Source: JBDNJM01 sp041687755 (GTDB lineage: Bacteria; Planctomycetota; UBA1135; GCA-002686595). Taken from it: a stretch of 64,000 nucleotides of DNA. Made by a program: the position numbers and the translations under genes. The DNA lies in contig JBDNJM010000094.1 in NCBI GenBank assembly GCA_041687755.1, forward strand, positions 1 to 64,000, written 5' to 3'. Shown here in pieces: positions 35,063 through 44,362 of this stretch (position 1 is the first letter of the stretch; every line of letters starts with the position of its first letter). The notes beneath the pieces are model-generated. The model was given only the letters and a program-made list of their open reading frames with translations. It searched no databases and had not been told where the DNA came from.

Positions 35063-35768
35063 CTGATGCTGAAGGGTGGGGCTCGCAAACCCGAAGGCTC
35101 AAGCTCAGGAACTCGGAAGTTCAAGGGCATGCGCCCCGCGCGCTGTCGCGCAGGGCCGAGAGTTCTCGGGCGGGCTCAGGCACAGGGGCCCTACGCTTTG
35201 GAACTCCAGGTCTTCGGCGTTCTTTGCTGATCCTTTGAGGCCGGGTTCGCGGCTGAAGGCGCTGGCAAGCTGACGGTTGAAGGAGGGGGGGGAACGGATC
35301 CGAGCCTCGATGGCTTCGGAGCCGCCCAGGGCTTGAACATCGACCGCATCGGTTGCACGTGAACGCGCTCGAGGCGATGGCTGATTTTTGGGGGCGCCCC
35401 AGGTCCTGTTCGTTGGTCGAGTCTGGACTCGGCGCAGCGCCGAGCCGCTCGATTCACGTCACAGGTTCGAGTGGCTGTTCGCGTTTGTAACGCGATTCCT
35501 CGACGGGCGCCAAGGGAACTGGGGAGCGGGGCAAGCCGGGGGCTTCCAGGGGCCCAGGCCAGGCCCTAGCGGGGTCCCCACAGGCGTCGGGACCCCCTCG
35601 ATGCAGCCCTGCGCTGCTCCCCGGGCCATATCGGCGTGGTAGAGATGAGAATTCCTCCCTCGTTCGACGCAGGGCCGGTCCTATGGAGGATCCTGGTCCT
35701 GCCCTTGCTCCCCCGGGGGCATTTCTGGGGCATCCCCCCCCCGGGTCCCTGACCTTCTGCGCCCTCCC
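35063..35768. other. 706-bp intergenic gap between divergent genes
   Basis: It lies between the leftward RRM gene and the rightward nuclease gene and must hold both promoters. It contains a G9 run near 35285-35295, a C9 run near 35740, and short repeats of the form GAAGTTCAAGG/GGAACTC. Several short open frames lack domain character. No RNA gene or clear promoter recognised. Confidence 0.4.
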
Positions 35769-38390
35769 ATGTCGCTCTCCCAACGCGCCCTCGTTTTCTT
35801 CGCCACCGCTGCCGGTTCCCTGGTCAGCGCCGCCTCGGCGCAGGTGCCGCCGGGCTACTACGACACCGTGGACACCAGCGGTCCGTTGGCGCTGCGCACG
35901 AGTCTGCACGCGGTCATCGATGACCACGTGCGCTACCCGTACACTTCGACCGAGACCGACACTTGGGACATCCTGGAGCTGGCGGACACGGATCCGGCCA
36001 ACGCCAATGCGGTGCTGACGGTCTACAAGGCCGCCAGCTACCCCAAAGCCGGTGGCGGCAACTCGAACTACGATCGCGAGCACTGCTGGCCCAGCTCCTA
36101 CGGCTTCCCACTCGACGGGGCGGGCAACTATCCCTACAGCGACTGTCACGTCTTGTTCCTGGCGGACTCGGGCTACAACTCGTCGCGCAGCAACAAGCCC
36201 TACCGCTATTGCGACCCGGCCTGCGACGAGCGGCCCATCGACGGTGGTGCGACGGGCGCCTACCCCGGTCTCTCGAACTGGACCAGCGGTTTCCAGTCCG
36301 ACGGCACGTGGGAGACCCGACTTGCGAAGCGCGGCGACGTCGCGCGCGCGGTGCTCTACATGGACGTGCGCTACGAGGGCGGGCTGCACTCCATCACGGG
36401 CTTCGGCGAGCCGGATCTGATCCTGACCGATGACGCCGTGGCGATCGCCGCTTCGAACGTGGGCGCAAATCTCGACCAGGCGTTCATGGGGATTCGGTCG
36501 GTGCTGCTCGAGTGGCACGCCGCCGATCCTGTCGACGCCGGCGAACTGCTGCGCAACGACGTCGTGGCCTCGTTCCAGGGCAACCGCAACCCGTTCGTCG
36601 ATCACCCCGAGTGGGTCGATCTGCTGTTCGCGGATCCCCAGCCGACGGGCACGGCGCCCTGGATTAACGAGCTGCACTACGACAACGCTGGCGCGGACGT
36701 CGGCGAGTTCGTCGAGGTCGCCGGCGCGGCGGGCTACGACCTCGCTGGGCATCGGCTCGTGCCCTACAACGGCGCGGACGGGATGCAGCTCTCCCCGCTC
36801 GATCTCTCCGGCGTGATCCCGGACCTCGGCGGCTGCCGCGGCGTGCTGAGCTTTGCGTTCGGCGGGCTGCAGAACGGCAGCCCCGACGGACTCGCGCTGG
36901 TGGACTCCCTGGGCAACGTCCTTGAGCTGATTTCCTGGGAGGGCACGTTCACGGCGACCGATGGGCCCGCCCTGGGCCTGGATTCGCTGAGCCTGCCGGT
37001 CGGGGAGGACAGCGCGACGCCGGTGGGATCGTCCCTGGCCCGGGTGGGCAACGGAATCGCAGCGGCGAACTTCAGCTGGGCCGGCCCGGCGGCGGAGTCG
37101 CCCGGTGCCGTCAACGCGGGCCAAACCTTCGGGGACGGCTGCAGCGGTCCTCCCGTGCTCCAGCCGCCGACCGGACTGACGGGCCTGACCTGCGCCGGAC
37201 AGGTCCAGCTCGCCTGGCAGCCGGGCAGCAGCCCCGATCTGATCGGTTACGACCTGTACCGCTCCGCGGTACCAGGTTCCGGATACATGAAGCTGAACGG
37301 CGCGCCGTTGGCGGCTCCGCAGTTCGTGGACATCGGGTTGAACCCCGGCGAGACGCTCTACTACGTGGTGACCGCGATCGACAGCGTGCTGGGCACGTCC
37401 GGGTTCTCCGCGGAGTTGACCGTGGTGGTTGCCGGGGCCGCGGGGATGCTGCCCTGGATCAACGAGCTGCACTACGACAATGCGAGCAACGATACGGGTG
37501 AGTTCGTCGAGGTCGCCGGACCCGCGGGCCTCGACCTGGCGGGCTGGCAGCTCGTCGGCGTGAATGGCTCGGACGGCGGCACCTACAAGACTGTCGTGCT
37601 GGGCGGCGTGCTGCCCGACGAGGGGGCGTGCGTGGGCGCGCTCGACTTCGACTTCCTAGGTCTGCAGAACGGCGCTCCGGACGGATTGGCCCTCGTGGAC
37701 GGCATGGGCGTGATCGCGGACTTCATCTCGTACGAGGGGTCCTTTACGGCGCAGTCGGGCGCAGCGGCTGGGGCGGTGTCCACGGATGTGGGCGTCGTGG
37801 AAGGCGCCTCGACGCCGATCGGTCGATCTCTCCAGCGGCAGGGCACCGGGAGCTCCGCGCTCAACTTCGCGAGCTGGGCGGGACCCAGCCCACAGACGCG
37901 CGGAACCGTCAACACGGGCCAAACCTTCAGCGGTGGCTGCGACTCCGGCATCGTGACCTATGGCTGTGGCGTGAACCCGAGCGGCAGCCTGGTCTTGGCG
38001 GCGGGCGCGCCCGCCGTGGGCCAGGTGTTGGTCCTGGAGCTCGACGACCCGTCCGGCAGCATGGCGCCGGGATCGCCCGGTTTCTTGGCCATCTCGCGTG
38101 CGGCGGCCCCGGGCTTCCCCTGCGGGCTGCCGCTGCCGGGCTTCGCGATGGACTCCGGCACGGGCATTGGCGAGCTACTGGTGGACGCGTCACCGGCGAA
38201 CCTGGTCGGGCAGTTGATCCCGACCACGGCCTTCGGCGGCGCGGGGCTGCCGGCGAGCGTGCTGCTGCCGGTGCCGCTCGAGTGCGCGCTGGTGGGCGCT
38301 GAGTTTTTCCTGCAGGGCCTGCTCGTGGACGCCTCGGGGACGGTTGGGCTGGGCTTGAGCGAGGGGCTCGCGCTCGTGCTCATGCCCTGA
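35769..38390 (+). CDS. secreted endonuclease I-family nuclease with lamin-tail-like and FN3 domains
   Basis: An 873-aa protein with a signal peptide ending near SAASAQ. Residues ~25-230 carry the endonuclease I signature: NYDREHCWPSSYG with the catalytic His, then LAKRGDVARAVLYMDVRYEG. Two lamin-tail-like units follow, opening PWINELHYDNA and containing GEFVEVAG (about 295-450 and 560-715). A fibronectin-III-like domain lies between them (LQPPTGLTGLTCAGQVQLAW). The C-terminal ~130 residues are the shared beta module ending FFLQGLLVDASGTVGLGLS. It should cut extracellular DNA or RNA, perhaps for nutrients. Stop and downstream palindrome overlap exactly. Confidence 0.85.
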   Translation: MSLSQRALVFFATAAGSLVSAASAQVPPGYYDTVDTSGPLALRTSLHAVIDDHVRYPYTSTETDTWDILELADTDPANANAVLTVYKAASYPKAGGGNSNYDREHCWPSSYGFPLDGAGNYPYSDCHVLFLADSGYNSSRSNKPYRYCDPACDERPIDGGATGAYPGLSNWTSGFQSDGTWETRLAKRGDVARAVLYMDVRYEGGLHSITGFGEPDLILTDDAVAIAASNVGANLDQAFMGIRSVLLEWHAADPVDAGELLRNDVVASFQGNRNPFVDHPEWVDLLFADPQPTGTAPWINELHYDNAGADVGEFVEVAGAAGYDLAGHRLVPYNGADGMQLSPLDLSGVIPDLGGCRGVLSFAFGGLQNGSPDGLALVDSLGNVLELISWEGTFTATDGPALGLDSLSLPVGEDSATPVGSSLARVGNGIAAANFSWAGPAAESPGAVNAGQTFGDGCSGPPVLQPPTGLTGLTCAGQVQLAWQPGSSPDLIGYDLYRSAVPGSGYMKLNGAPLAAPQFVDIGLNPGETLYYVVTAIDSVLGTSGFSAELTVVVAGAAGMLPWINELHYDNASNDTGEFVEVAGPAGLDLAGWQLVGVNGSDGGTYKTVVLGGVLPDEGACVGALDFDFLGLQNGAPDGLALVDGMGVIADFISYEGSFTAQSGAAAGAVSTDVGVVEGASTPIGRSLQRQGTGSSALNFASWAGPSPQTRGTVNTGQTFSGGCDSGIVTYGCGVNPSGSLVLAAGAPAVGQVLVLELDDPSGSMAPGSPGFLAISRAAAPGFPCGLPLPGFAMDSGTGIGELLVDASPANLVGQLIPTTAFGGAGLPASVLLPVPLECALVGAEFFLQGLLVDASGTVGLGLSEGLALVLMP

Positions 38391-38528
38391 GCGTGCGGGC
38401 GGGGGGAAAGATACGGTGCCAGGCACGTTTTCACCGGCTTGCTGGCCTTCTGCGGCGTAGCCGCAGAAGGCCAGCAAGCCGGTGAAAACGTGCCTGGCAC
38501 CGTATCTTTCCCCCCGCCCGCATGCTCA
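38388..38528. repeat. 141-bp near-perfect palindrome between convergent genes
   Basis: Arms 38388-38456 and 38460-38528 (69 bp each) are complementary with a single mismatch around a 3-nt loop, GTA. The outer ends are the stop codons of both flanking genes: TGA of the nuclease gene and TCA, the complement of the opposing gene's TGA. The arms contain GGGCGGGGGGAAAGAT and GGTGCCAGGCAC. It shares its outer block with the element at 53.1 kb. It would fold into one hairpin in transcripts from either side, so it can act as a bidirectional terminator whatever its origin. Confidence 0.95.
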
Positions 38529-41090
38529 GCGCTCGGTGCCCTCGAGGTACCCGAGCTGCTCGAGCTGGCGCTTCGCCGCCGCGCCCAGCTCGACGCGCTC
38601 GCCGCGCTCGGCGGCCGGTCGCAGGCCCGCCGGCGGCGTCCAGCCGAGGAGCTCGCGTTCGAAGGCCCCGCGCAATTCGAGCAGGCGCTGCACCGCGGCG
38701 GGGTCGGCGTTGGAGCGGTCGTCTTGCTCGCTCGGGTCGCTGGCCAGGTCGAACAGTCGCTCGCGCGCGAAGCCGGTCGCGGGGTCTTCGTTCCAGATCA
38801 GCTTCAGCGAACCGTCGCGCAACGCTCCGACCCGCGTGCCTTCGAATGCTTGGCCGTCGGTGCCGTAGTACGGCTCGAGACGCTCGGCGCTGCCGTCGAT
38901 CAGCGCGCCGAAGCCCCTAGCGGGGAGCGGGTCCGAGGGCTCGATGCCGAAGAGCTCCAGGAGGCCCGGTGCGAAGCTCACTTGGCTCGCCTCGGCGGTG
39001 ATGCGCTGCGGCTCGAGGCCGAGTTCCGCACGCCAACGGGGCGGGGCCCAGAGGATCAAGGGCACGTGCAGGAGTTCCTCCCACATGCGGTAACCGTGGT
39101 CCCAGTTGCCGTGCTCGAAGAACTCCTCGCCGTGGTCGCTGGTGATCACGACGACGGTGTTCTCGAGAGCTCCGAGGCGCTCGAGCTCGTCGAGCAGCGT
39201 CCCGATCGCGCGGTCGGTGTGCAGGACCTCTTCGTCGTAGACGGCGCGCACGTGCGCCCGATCGGCGGGCGTCAGGCCCGGGCTGAGGCGGCGCAGGTTG
39301 GTGGCGCTCAGGCGCTGGCCGCGGAGCGGGCCCGCGTACGCGGCGCTGAACGGGCGTTCCGCACCCGCGGGCAGCTGGTAGGGTCCGTGGGGATCCACCG
39401 AGTGCAGCAGGGCGAACCAGGGCGCGTCGCCGTCGAACTCCCGCAGCCAGCGCAGCGCACGGCGGTGCAGGCGATCGGCGCTCGACTCCGGCGCCGGCGC
39501 CTCGGGAGTGGCGGCGAGGAGGTCGCCAAAGGCCGCTTGGTCGAGGAAGCGATCAAAACCTTGGTCGAAGCCCAGCTCCGTTGCCCCGACGTTGACGTTG
39601 GCCGTGCCGGCTACGGTGCGGTAGCCGGCGGCCGAGAAGGCCTCGCCGAGAGTCTGCAGCTCGCCCGGAAGCGGCCGACCGTCGCCAAGGCCGTGCCATT
39701 GGGGATAGGCGCCGGTCAGCAAGGTTGCGACGGTGGGGCGCGTCCAGGAGGCGATCGCGCGGAAGTTCTCGAACACGACGCCTTCTGCGGCGAGGGCATC
39801 TATTCGCGGGCTGCTGGGGCGCTCGGAGCCGAGGCAGCCAAGGGCGTCCGCGCGCAGGGTGTCGATCAGGATCACGAGCAGGTTGGGGCGCGGTTGCGGC
39901 GCGGGGACCGGCATCGGGGACCCGACGGGCGGGCGCAGCTCGGGGCGCTCGATGGCGAGGGCGCCGGGGCCGGCGAGGCTCTCGAAGCGCAGCGTGCCCG
40001 ACCCGCGCAGGCCCGGCGGCAGGGGCAGCTCGATCGAGTTCCAAGAGGCGTGGACGGGGGCCTTGAACAGCACGAGTTCGTCGCCACGGTCGGGTCGCCA
40101 GAGCACGCGTAGCAGGGTCTCCGGTGGCGGGAGGCGCAGGTGGAGCGGGACGCGCTCCAGCAGCGAACCCGCCGCCGGCTGGGTCGTCAGGTTCGCCATC
40201 GACCAGCGCAGGCGATCGTTCGTGCGGGCGCGGACGTCGAACTCGAAGGCCTCGCGTGCCAACAGCACGCCGGCGGTGCGCCGCTCGAAGTCGGCCGCGA
40301 CCCGCCAGCGCGGGGGGCCGGCGCCGGTTCCGGGTTCAGGCTCGGCGCGCAGGGCGCGCTCGACGACGGGGCGCGGTGCGCCGGCGCGCACGAGCACCGC
40401 GCTGCCGCCGGGGTGCCGGACGAGCACGGCCGCCAGGTCGAATCCAGCGCCGTCGGCGGTCAGTTCGAGCTCGCGTGCCGCCGGGGTGCCGGACAGGCCG
40501 AGCGGTAGCAGCGTCCAGGCCTCACCGACGACCCGTACGCTGCCGCGTTCGGGACCGGCGTTCCAGGCCAGCGTGCCGGGCTCCGGGCCCGACCGGCGCG
40601 CGATCACGAAGCCTTCCGAGGCCTCAGCCGCAGGCGCCAGGTCGTAGCGCGCGGCGCCATCGCCGGGCGACAGGCGCAGAATCGCACCGAGGCGTCCGTC
40701 CGGGAGGACGCTTGCGCCCTCGAGTCGGCCCAGGGCGGCGGCCTGGACCTCGACCTCCGGTCGCAGGGCGTACTCGCGCTGTCCCTCGAGCGCGAGCGCG
40801 TCCGCGACTTCCATCCACTCGCCGCGCGCATCGCTGACCCGCAGCTCCGACGCGCGACCGAACTCCGCTAGATCCAGCGCCGCGAGGGCGTCGGCTCCGG
40901 CGCCTAGGGTGCGCCACTGCGGCCCGGGCCCCTGGGTGCTGGGCCCCTGGGCGGCGGGCTCTGCGGCAGTGAGGTGCCGAGCGCCCGCAGACTCGAACAG
41001 CAGCTGATGCTCCGTCGTCCACGGCTCGGGCGCGCATCCGGCAAGGAGCAGCGCGAGGGTGCACCCCGCGAGAATCCGGGGGCTACTCAC
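38526..41090 (-). CDS. alkaline-phosphatase-superfamily (sulfatase-like) lipoprotein
   Basis: An 854-aa protein starting at GTG 41090, overlapping the upstream gene. The leader ends in LLLAGC, a lipobox. The first ~390 residues have no recognised family. The C-terminal half has the sulfatase fold: NLLVILIDTLRADALGC for metal binding, SWTRPTVATLLTG at the nucleophile, VVVITSDHGEEFFEHGNWDH and a C-terminal beta unit. At the nucleophile the sulfatase CxPxR motif is replaced by TRPTV, so Thr450, not formylglycine, would attack. That favours a phosphohydrolase or phosphotransferase over a sulfatase. Last gene of the leftward operon. Confidence 0.8.
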   Translation of the reverse strand: MSSPRILAGCTLALLLAGCAPEPWTTEHQLLFESAGARHLTAAEPAAQGPSTQGPGPQWRTLGAGADALAALDLAEFGRASELRVSDARGEWMEVADALALEGQREYALRPEVEVQAAALGRLEGASVLPDGRLGAILRLSPGDGAARYDLAPAAEASEGFVIARRSGPEPGTLAWNAGPERGSVRVVGEAWTLLPLGLSGTPAARELELTADGAGFDLAAVLVRHPGGSAVLVRAGAPRPVVERALRAEPEPGTGAGPPRWRVAADFERRTAGVLLAREAFEFDVRARTNDRLRWSMANLTTQPAAGSLLERVPLHLRLPPPETLLRVLWRPDRGDELVLFKAPVHASWNSIELPLPPGLRGSGTLRFESLAGPGALAIERPELRPPVGSPMPVPAPQPRPNLLVILIDTLRADALGCLGSERPSSPRIDALAAEGVVFENFRAIASWTRPTVATLLTGAYPQWHGLGDGRPLPGELQTLGEAFSAAGYRTVAGTANVNVGATELGFDQGFDRFLDQAAFGDLLAATPEAPAPESSADRLHRRALRWLREFDGDAPWFALLHSVDPHGPYQLPAGAERPFSAAYAGPLRGQRLSATNLRRLSPGLTPADRAHVRAVYDEEVLHTDRAIGTLLDELERLGALENTVVVITSDHGEEFFEHGNWDHGYRMWEELLHVPLILWAPPRWRAELGLEPQRITAEASQVSFAPGLLELFGIEPSDPLPARGFGALIDGSAERLEPYYGTDGQAFEGTRVGALRDGSLKLIWNEDPATGFARERLFDLASDPSEQDDRSNADPAAVQRLLELRGAFERELLGWTPPAGLRPAAERGERVELGAAAKRQLEQLGYLEGTER

Positions 41091-42756
41091 CCTCCGCTCC
41101 GGAGGTGGCTGCCAAAAAACGGTTGAGGAACTCGTAGCTGGGCATGGACGGGTGGTCGGGCGGGCCGAGGTAGCCGTCGACGAAGCCCAGCTCGCGCAGG
41201 GGCTCGAGCAGCGCCGGATCGTTCGCCAGTGCGAGAATCGGCACGTCGAAGCTGGAATCGACCGCGTGCAGCTCGCCGAGGTCCGGCGGCTGGTGGTCGC
41301 CTAGCACCAGGACCAAGCTGGGGCGCTCGAGCTGCTCGCAAAAGCCGCCCAGCACGCGGAAGCTGTACTCGAGCGCCGCGAGGTACGCGCGCTCCGCGTC
41401 CGCGTGCCCCATGAACGTGTGGAAGTCGATGTCGAAGCGTTCGGCGGGCTCGACGTCGAAGGCGCCGGGCTCGAGGGCGGCGTTCCAGTCCGCGAAATAC
41501 GGCGGGATCATCGAAAAGGGCACGTGGCTCGTCACCGAGACGAACATTGAGAAGATTGGCACGTCGAGAAACTGGGGCCTGAGCTGCAGGAAGCGCGCGA
41601 GCGCGAACTGGTCGGGCATCGTGCCCCACGGGTACGTCGTGCCCTCGTAGTTGAGCTCGTTCAGGAACAGCGGATCGCTGAATCCGAACATGGCCATGCC
41701 GATCGGCCAGGGTACGTACATCGCCGGCTGCACGTCGGCGGTGCGGTAGCCGGCGGCGAGGAACGCATGGGGCAGGGGCTTGAGCTTGGAGTTGATCAGC
41801 CGCATGAACAGCCGCCGGGTCGGGATCTCGACGCCGGAGAGCAGCTCCGCGTGGGCCAGCGAGGACATGCCGCCGGTGACCGAGGGCGCGATGAACGAGC
41901 TGACGGCCTGGAAGCCCGCGGCGCCTGCGGTGCGCTCCAGCTCAGAGAGCCAGCCCTCGAAGGCCTCCGCGGTGCGCGGCAGGCGAGTGAGGCTGCGGCC
42001 GAGCGACTCGATGAAGTAGACGTGCACGTCCGCGCCCTTCAGGCGCCCCAGGTCGCGCGGGTGACGCCAGGCGTCCTTGGCCACCTCCGTCAGGCGCTGG
42101 GAAAACGCCTCGACTTCGCGGCGCTTGGCGGGGATTTGCACGATCTGTATGGCGTAGCGCGGGAGCACGCCGAAGCGGGCCTCCTTGGCGAACGCCATCT
42201 CGCGGCCCGTCTCGGCCTCCGGCGCCGGCATCCAGGCCAGGGCGCCGCAGGCGAGCAGGAGCGACACGGCCAGTCCGAGGGCGGCATGGGCGCGGCGCTT
42301 GGGCGCGGTGAAGATGGGGCGCGCGAGGCGTGCGAGGATCCAGACTGCCAGCGCCAGCAGAAGCACGATGCCCACGACCGCGCCGATCTGCTGCCAGCGC
42401 GGCAGCTCGTGCAGGAACATGTGCAGCAGCCCCGGCACGAGCTCGAGGTCGTCGTACAGATCAAAGCGCCGCGCGTAGACGCGCTCGGTGAACGAAGACC
42501 CGCCGCGCAGGCCGACCCAGAGCAGCGCGAGCAGCCCGAACGTGAGGGCCGCCAGGCGCGGGCCGCGGGTCAGCCAGAGGACTGCGAACGCGCAGGCGAA
42601 CACGATCGGCAGATCGGGCGTCGGGCGCAGCAGAGCGGTCCAGTAGCTGCCGCTCTCGGTTTCCAAGCGAACGGCGAGCAGTGCGTGCAGGGCAAGTGCG
42701 AACAGCAGCGCCCGGCTGAGTCTGGGGCGTTCTTTGGTGGCGTCTTGGGAAGGCAT
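41083..42756 (-). CDS. multispanning membrane protein with LTA-synthase/sulfatase-type domain
   Basis: A 557-aa protein. About five hydrophobic segments fill residues ~15-185. An extracytoplasmic alkaline-phosphatase-superfamily domain follows with DVHVYFIESLGRSL for metal binding, FIAPSVTGGMSSLAHAELLSG around the nucleophile, FSMFVSVTSHVPF and LVLVLGDHQPPD. This topology is that of phosphoglycerol and phosphoethanolamine transferases, which move a phospho-alcohol from a phospholipid to an external acceptor. Next to a CDP-alcohol phosphatidyltransferase, a role in transferring an unusual headgroup is plausible. The start lies two bases after the stop of the methyltransferase gene; the end overlaps the next start by 8 bp. 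Confidence 0.8.
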   Translation of the reverse strand: MPSQDATKERPRLSRALLFALALHALLAVRLETESGSYWTALLRPTPDLPIVFACAFAVLWLTRGPRLAALTFGLLALLWVGLRGGSSFTERVYARRFDLYDDLELVPGLLHMFLHELPRWQQIGAVVGIVLLLALAVWILARLARPIFTAPKRRAHAALGLAVSLLLACGALAWMPAPEAETGREMAFAKEARFGVLPRYAIQIVQIPAKRREVEAFSQRLTEVAKDAWRHPRDLGRLKGADVHVYFIESLGRSLTRLPRTAEAFEGWLSELERTAGAAGFQAVSSFIAPSVTGGMSSLAHAELLSGVEIPTRRLFMRLINSKLKPLPHAFLAAGYRTADVQPAMYVPWPIGMAMFGFSDPLFLNELNYEGTTYPWGTMPDQFALARFLQLRPQFLDVPIFSMFVSVTSHVPFSMIPPYFADWNAALEPGAFDVEPAERFDIDFHTFMGHADAERAYLAALEYSFRVLGGFCEQLERPSLVLVLGDHQPPDLGELHAVDSSFDVPILALANDPALLEPLRELGFVDGYLGPPDHPSMPSYEFLNRFLAATSGAEGE

Positions 42757-42758
42757 GC

Positions 42759-43613
42759 TCAGAAGGGGCGTTCGGCGACCATGGCGAGGTAGCGCATCGA
42801 GCCTGCAGCGTAGAGCTGTTCGAGCGCGACGCCGCCCTCGAAGGCGCGCAGCACGCGGCGAACGCGGGGAATGGGGGTCAGACGCTGCAGTTGGCGCATC
42901 CGCCGGGCGGATCGTTCGAGCTCGGCGGGCTGCCTGCTGAGGACCTGATCGGTCAAGTCGACGACCTCGAGCAGCCTGAGGCCGCTCGCCGAGCAGGCCT
43001 CGCGGTAGCTTTGCTCGGTGTGCAGGTGTTCGGTCGACCAGCGGTCGAGCAGCAGCCGGGCTTCGGGCGCGGTACCGACGGTCGCGTCGGCGGCCATGTC
43101 CTCGACCCAGGCGATCCGGCCTCCGGGTCGCAGCGCGCCGCAAGCCGCGCCGAGCACCTGGGCAAGGTCGCTCGCGTGGAACAGGGCTTCGACGGCGCAG
43201 GCCGCGTCGAATTCTCCGGCGACTGGTTCGGCGTAGCTCTGTTCGCGGAACTCCGCGCGCGACCCGAGTCCGCGTCGCGCGGCCTCCGCGCGGGCGCGCC
43301 GGACCTGGTAGCCGCTAGCGGTGAGCCCGACGCCGGAGCCTTCGGAATGGCGCTCCAGCCAGTCGAACAGCAGCGCGCCGAAGCCGGTGCCGAGGTCGAG
43401 CAGCCGCCCGCCGCGTCCCTCCAGCAGGCGGACGTCGATCCAGCTTGAGAGGTCGGCCGTTCCGGGCGCGGGCCGCTCCGGAGCCGAGCTGGGCCCGAGC
43501 GGCTTGCGCATCTCGAGTCCGCCGCGCCCGCCCCGCAGCCGGCGCAGGCTCCACTGGTAGCGTGAGAGATCGTCGTAGAGCCTGGCGAGTTCCGGGTCGG
43601 CCGCGGTGCTCAA
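42759..43613 (-). CDS. class I SAM-dependent methyltransferase
   Basis: A 284-aa protein. The start is taken as TTG 43613, overlapping the previous stop by 4 bp, because the conserved sequence begins at STAADPELARLYDDLSRYQW. SAM-binding motif I is RLLDLGTGFGALLFDWL, and later motifs are AACAVEALFHASDLAQVL and LRPGGRIAWVEDM. The pattern resembles the UbiE/sterol and tocopherol methyltransferase group acting on small or lipid substrates. It is the fourth gene of the leftward, overlapping gene set. Substrate unknown. Confidence 0.85.
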   Translation of the reverse strand: MSTAADPELARLYDDLSRYQWSLRRLRGGRGGLEMRKPLGPSSAPERPAPGTADLSSWIDVRLLEGRGGRLLDLGTGFGALLFDWLERHSEGSGVGLTASGYQVRRARAEAARRGLGSRAEFREQSYAEPVAGEFDAACAVEALFHASDLAQVLGAACGALRPGGRIAWVEDMAADATVGTAPEARLLLDRWSTEHLHTEQSYREACSASGLRLLEVVDLTDQVLSRQPAELERSARRMRQLQRLTPIPRVRRVLRAFEGGVALEQLYAAGSMRYLAMVAERPF

Positions 43614-44362
43614 GGCCCGGACTCCGCCTCGGGTCGCTTCTCGAGGACCACGACGAACTCGTTCACGAAGCGCATCGGGAGCAGCGGCTTGCGCACCCTT
43701 TCGTCGGCGCGCGGGTCGCGCTCGCGCCACAGGCGGGCGGCCTTCGCAAGGCGCTGCTGCGGCCACTGGTCGGCGTGGACCTCGAGCAACTCAAACCCGG
43801 TCGCGTGAAACAGCTCGCGCCAGGCATCGAGGTCGAGCGCGTCCTGGTGCCCGTCGACGTTGCGCTTGCCTAGGGCCTCGCGGTAGAGGCGCCAAACCAG
43901 CGTGCGCGCGTTGCGCACCATGAAGCAGTAGCGGGCTCCGGGAGCGCCGACGCGGGCCATCTCGCGCAGGGCGGCGGGGCGGTCGAACATGCGCTCGAGC
44001 GCGCCGACGCAGGTCACGTGGTCGAAGCTGCCGCTGGCGAAGGGCAGGCGTTCGGCGTCCGCGCGGGCCGCGCCGGCCTCGGGCAGCCCCTCGCGCAGCT
44101 GCCTCAGCGCCGTGTGCGAGATGTCCACCCCGTGGGGCCGCACGCCGCGTGCGTGCGCCGCCTGTAGCAGCATCCCAGGCCCGCAGGCGACGTCCAGAAG
44201 CCGTTGGCCGGGCTTCGCCCCCAGGAGCTGCACGAAGATTGGGTACGCGTCCGGCGGCCGCAGGTAGCGGCGTCCGAGGCGCGCGTAGGTCTCGTCGAAC
44301 CAGGCGGCAACGCGGATGCGTTCGCTGCGGGCGACGTTTGGTTCGGGCGGCGGGGAGCTCAC
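43610..44362 (-). CDS. class I SAM-dependent methyltransferase (type 11-like)
   Basis: A 250-aa protein from GTG 44362, which overlaps the TGA of the preceding gene (GTGA). Motif I is QRLLDVACGPGMLLQAAHAR, motif II region ADAERLPFASGSFDHVTC, and REMARVGAPGARYCFMV follows. These place it in the Methyltransf_11 group of small-molecule or lipid methyltransferases. It is unlike its downstream neighbour in sequence, so the two are not recent duplicates and likely act at different positions or on different intermediates. Confidence 0.85.
   Translation of the reverse strand: MSSPPPEPNVARSERIRVAAWFDETYARLGRRYLRPPDAYPIFVQLLGAKPGQRLLDVACGPGMLLQAAHARGVRPHGVDISHTALRQLREGLPEAGAARADAERLPFASGSFDHVTCVGALERMFDRPAALREMARVGAPGARYCFMVRNARTLVWRLYREALGKRNVDGHQDALDLDAWRELFHATGFELLEVHADQWPQQRLAKAARLWRERDPRADERVRKPLLPMRFVNEFVVVLEKRPEAESGP

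Noticed and set aside
38388..38528. Only a rho-independent terminator
   Set aside because: Sixty-nine-base arms far exceed terminators, there is no T-tract, and the outer block recurs at 53.1 kb, so an element family is more likely, though it may also terminate.
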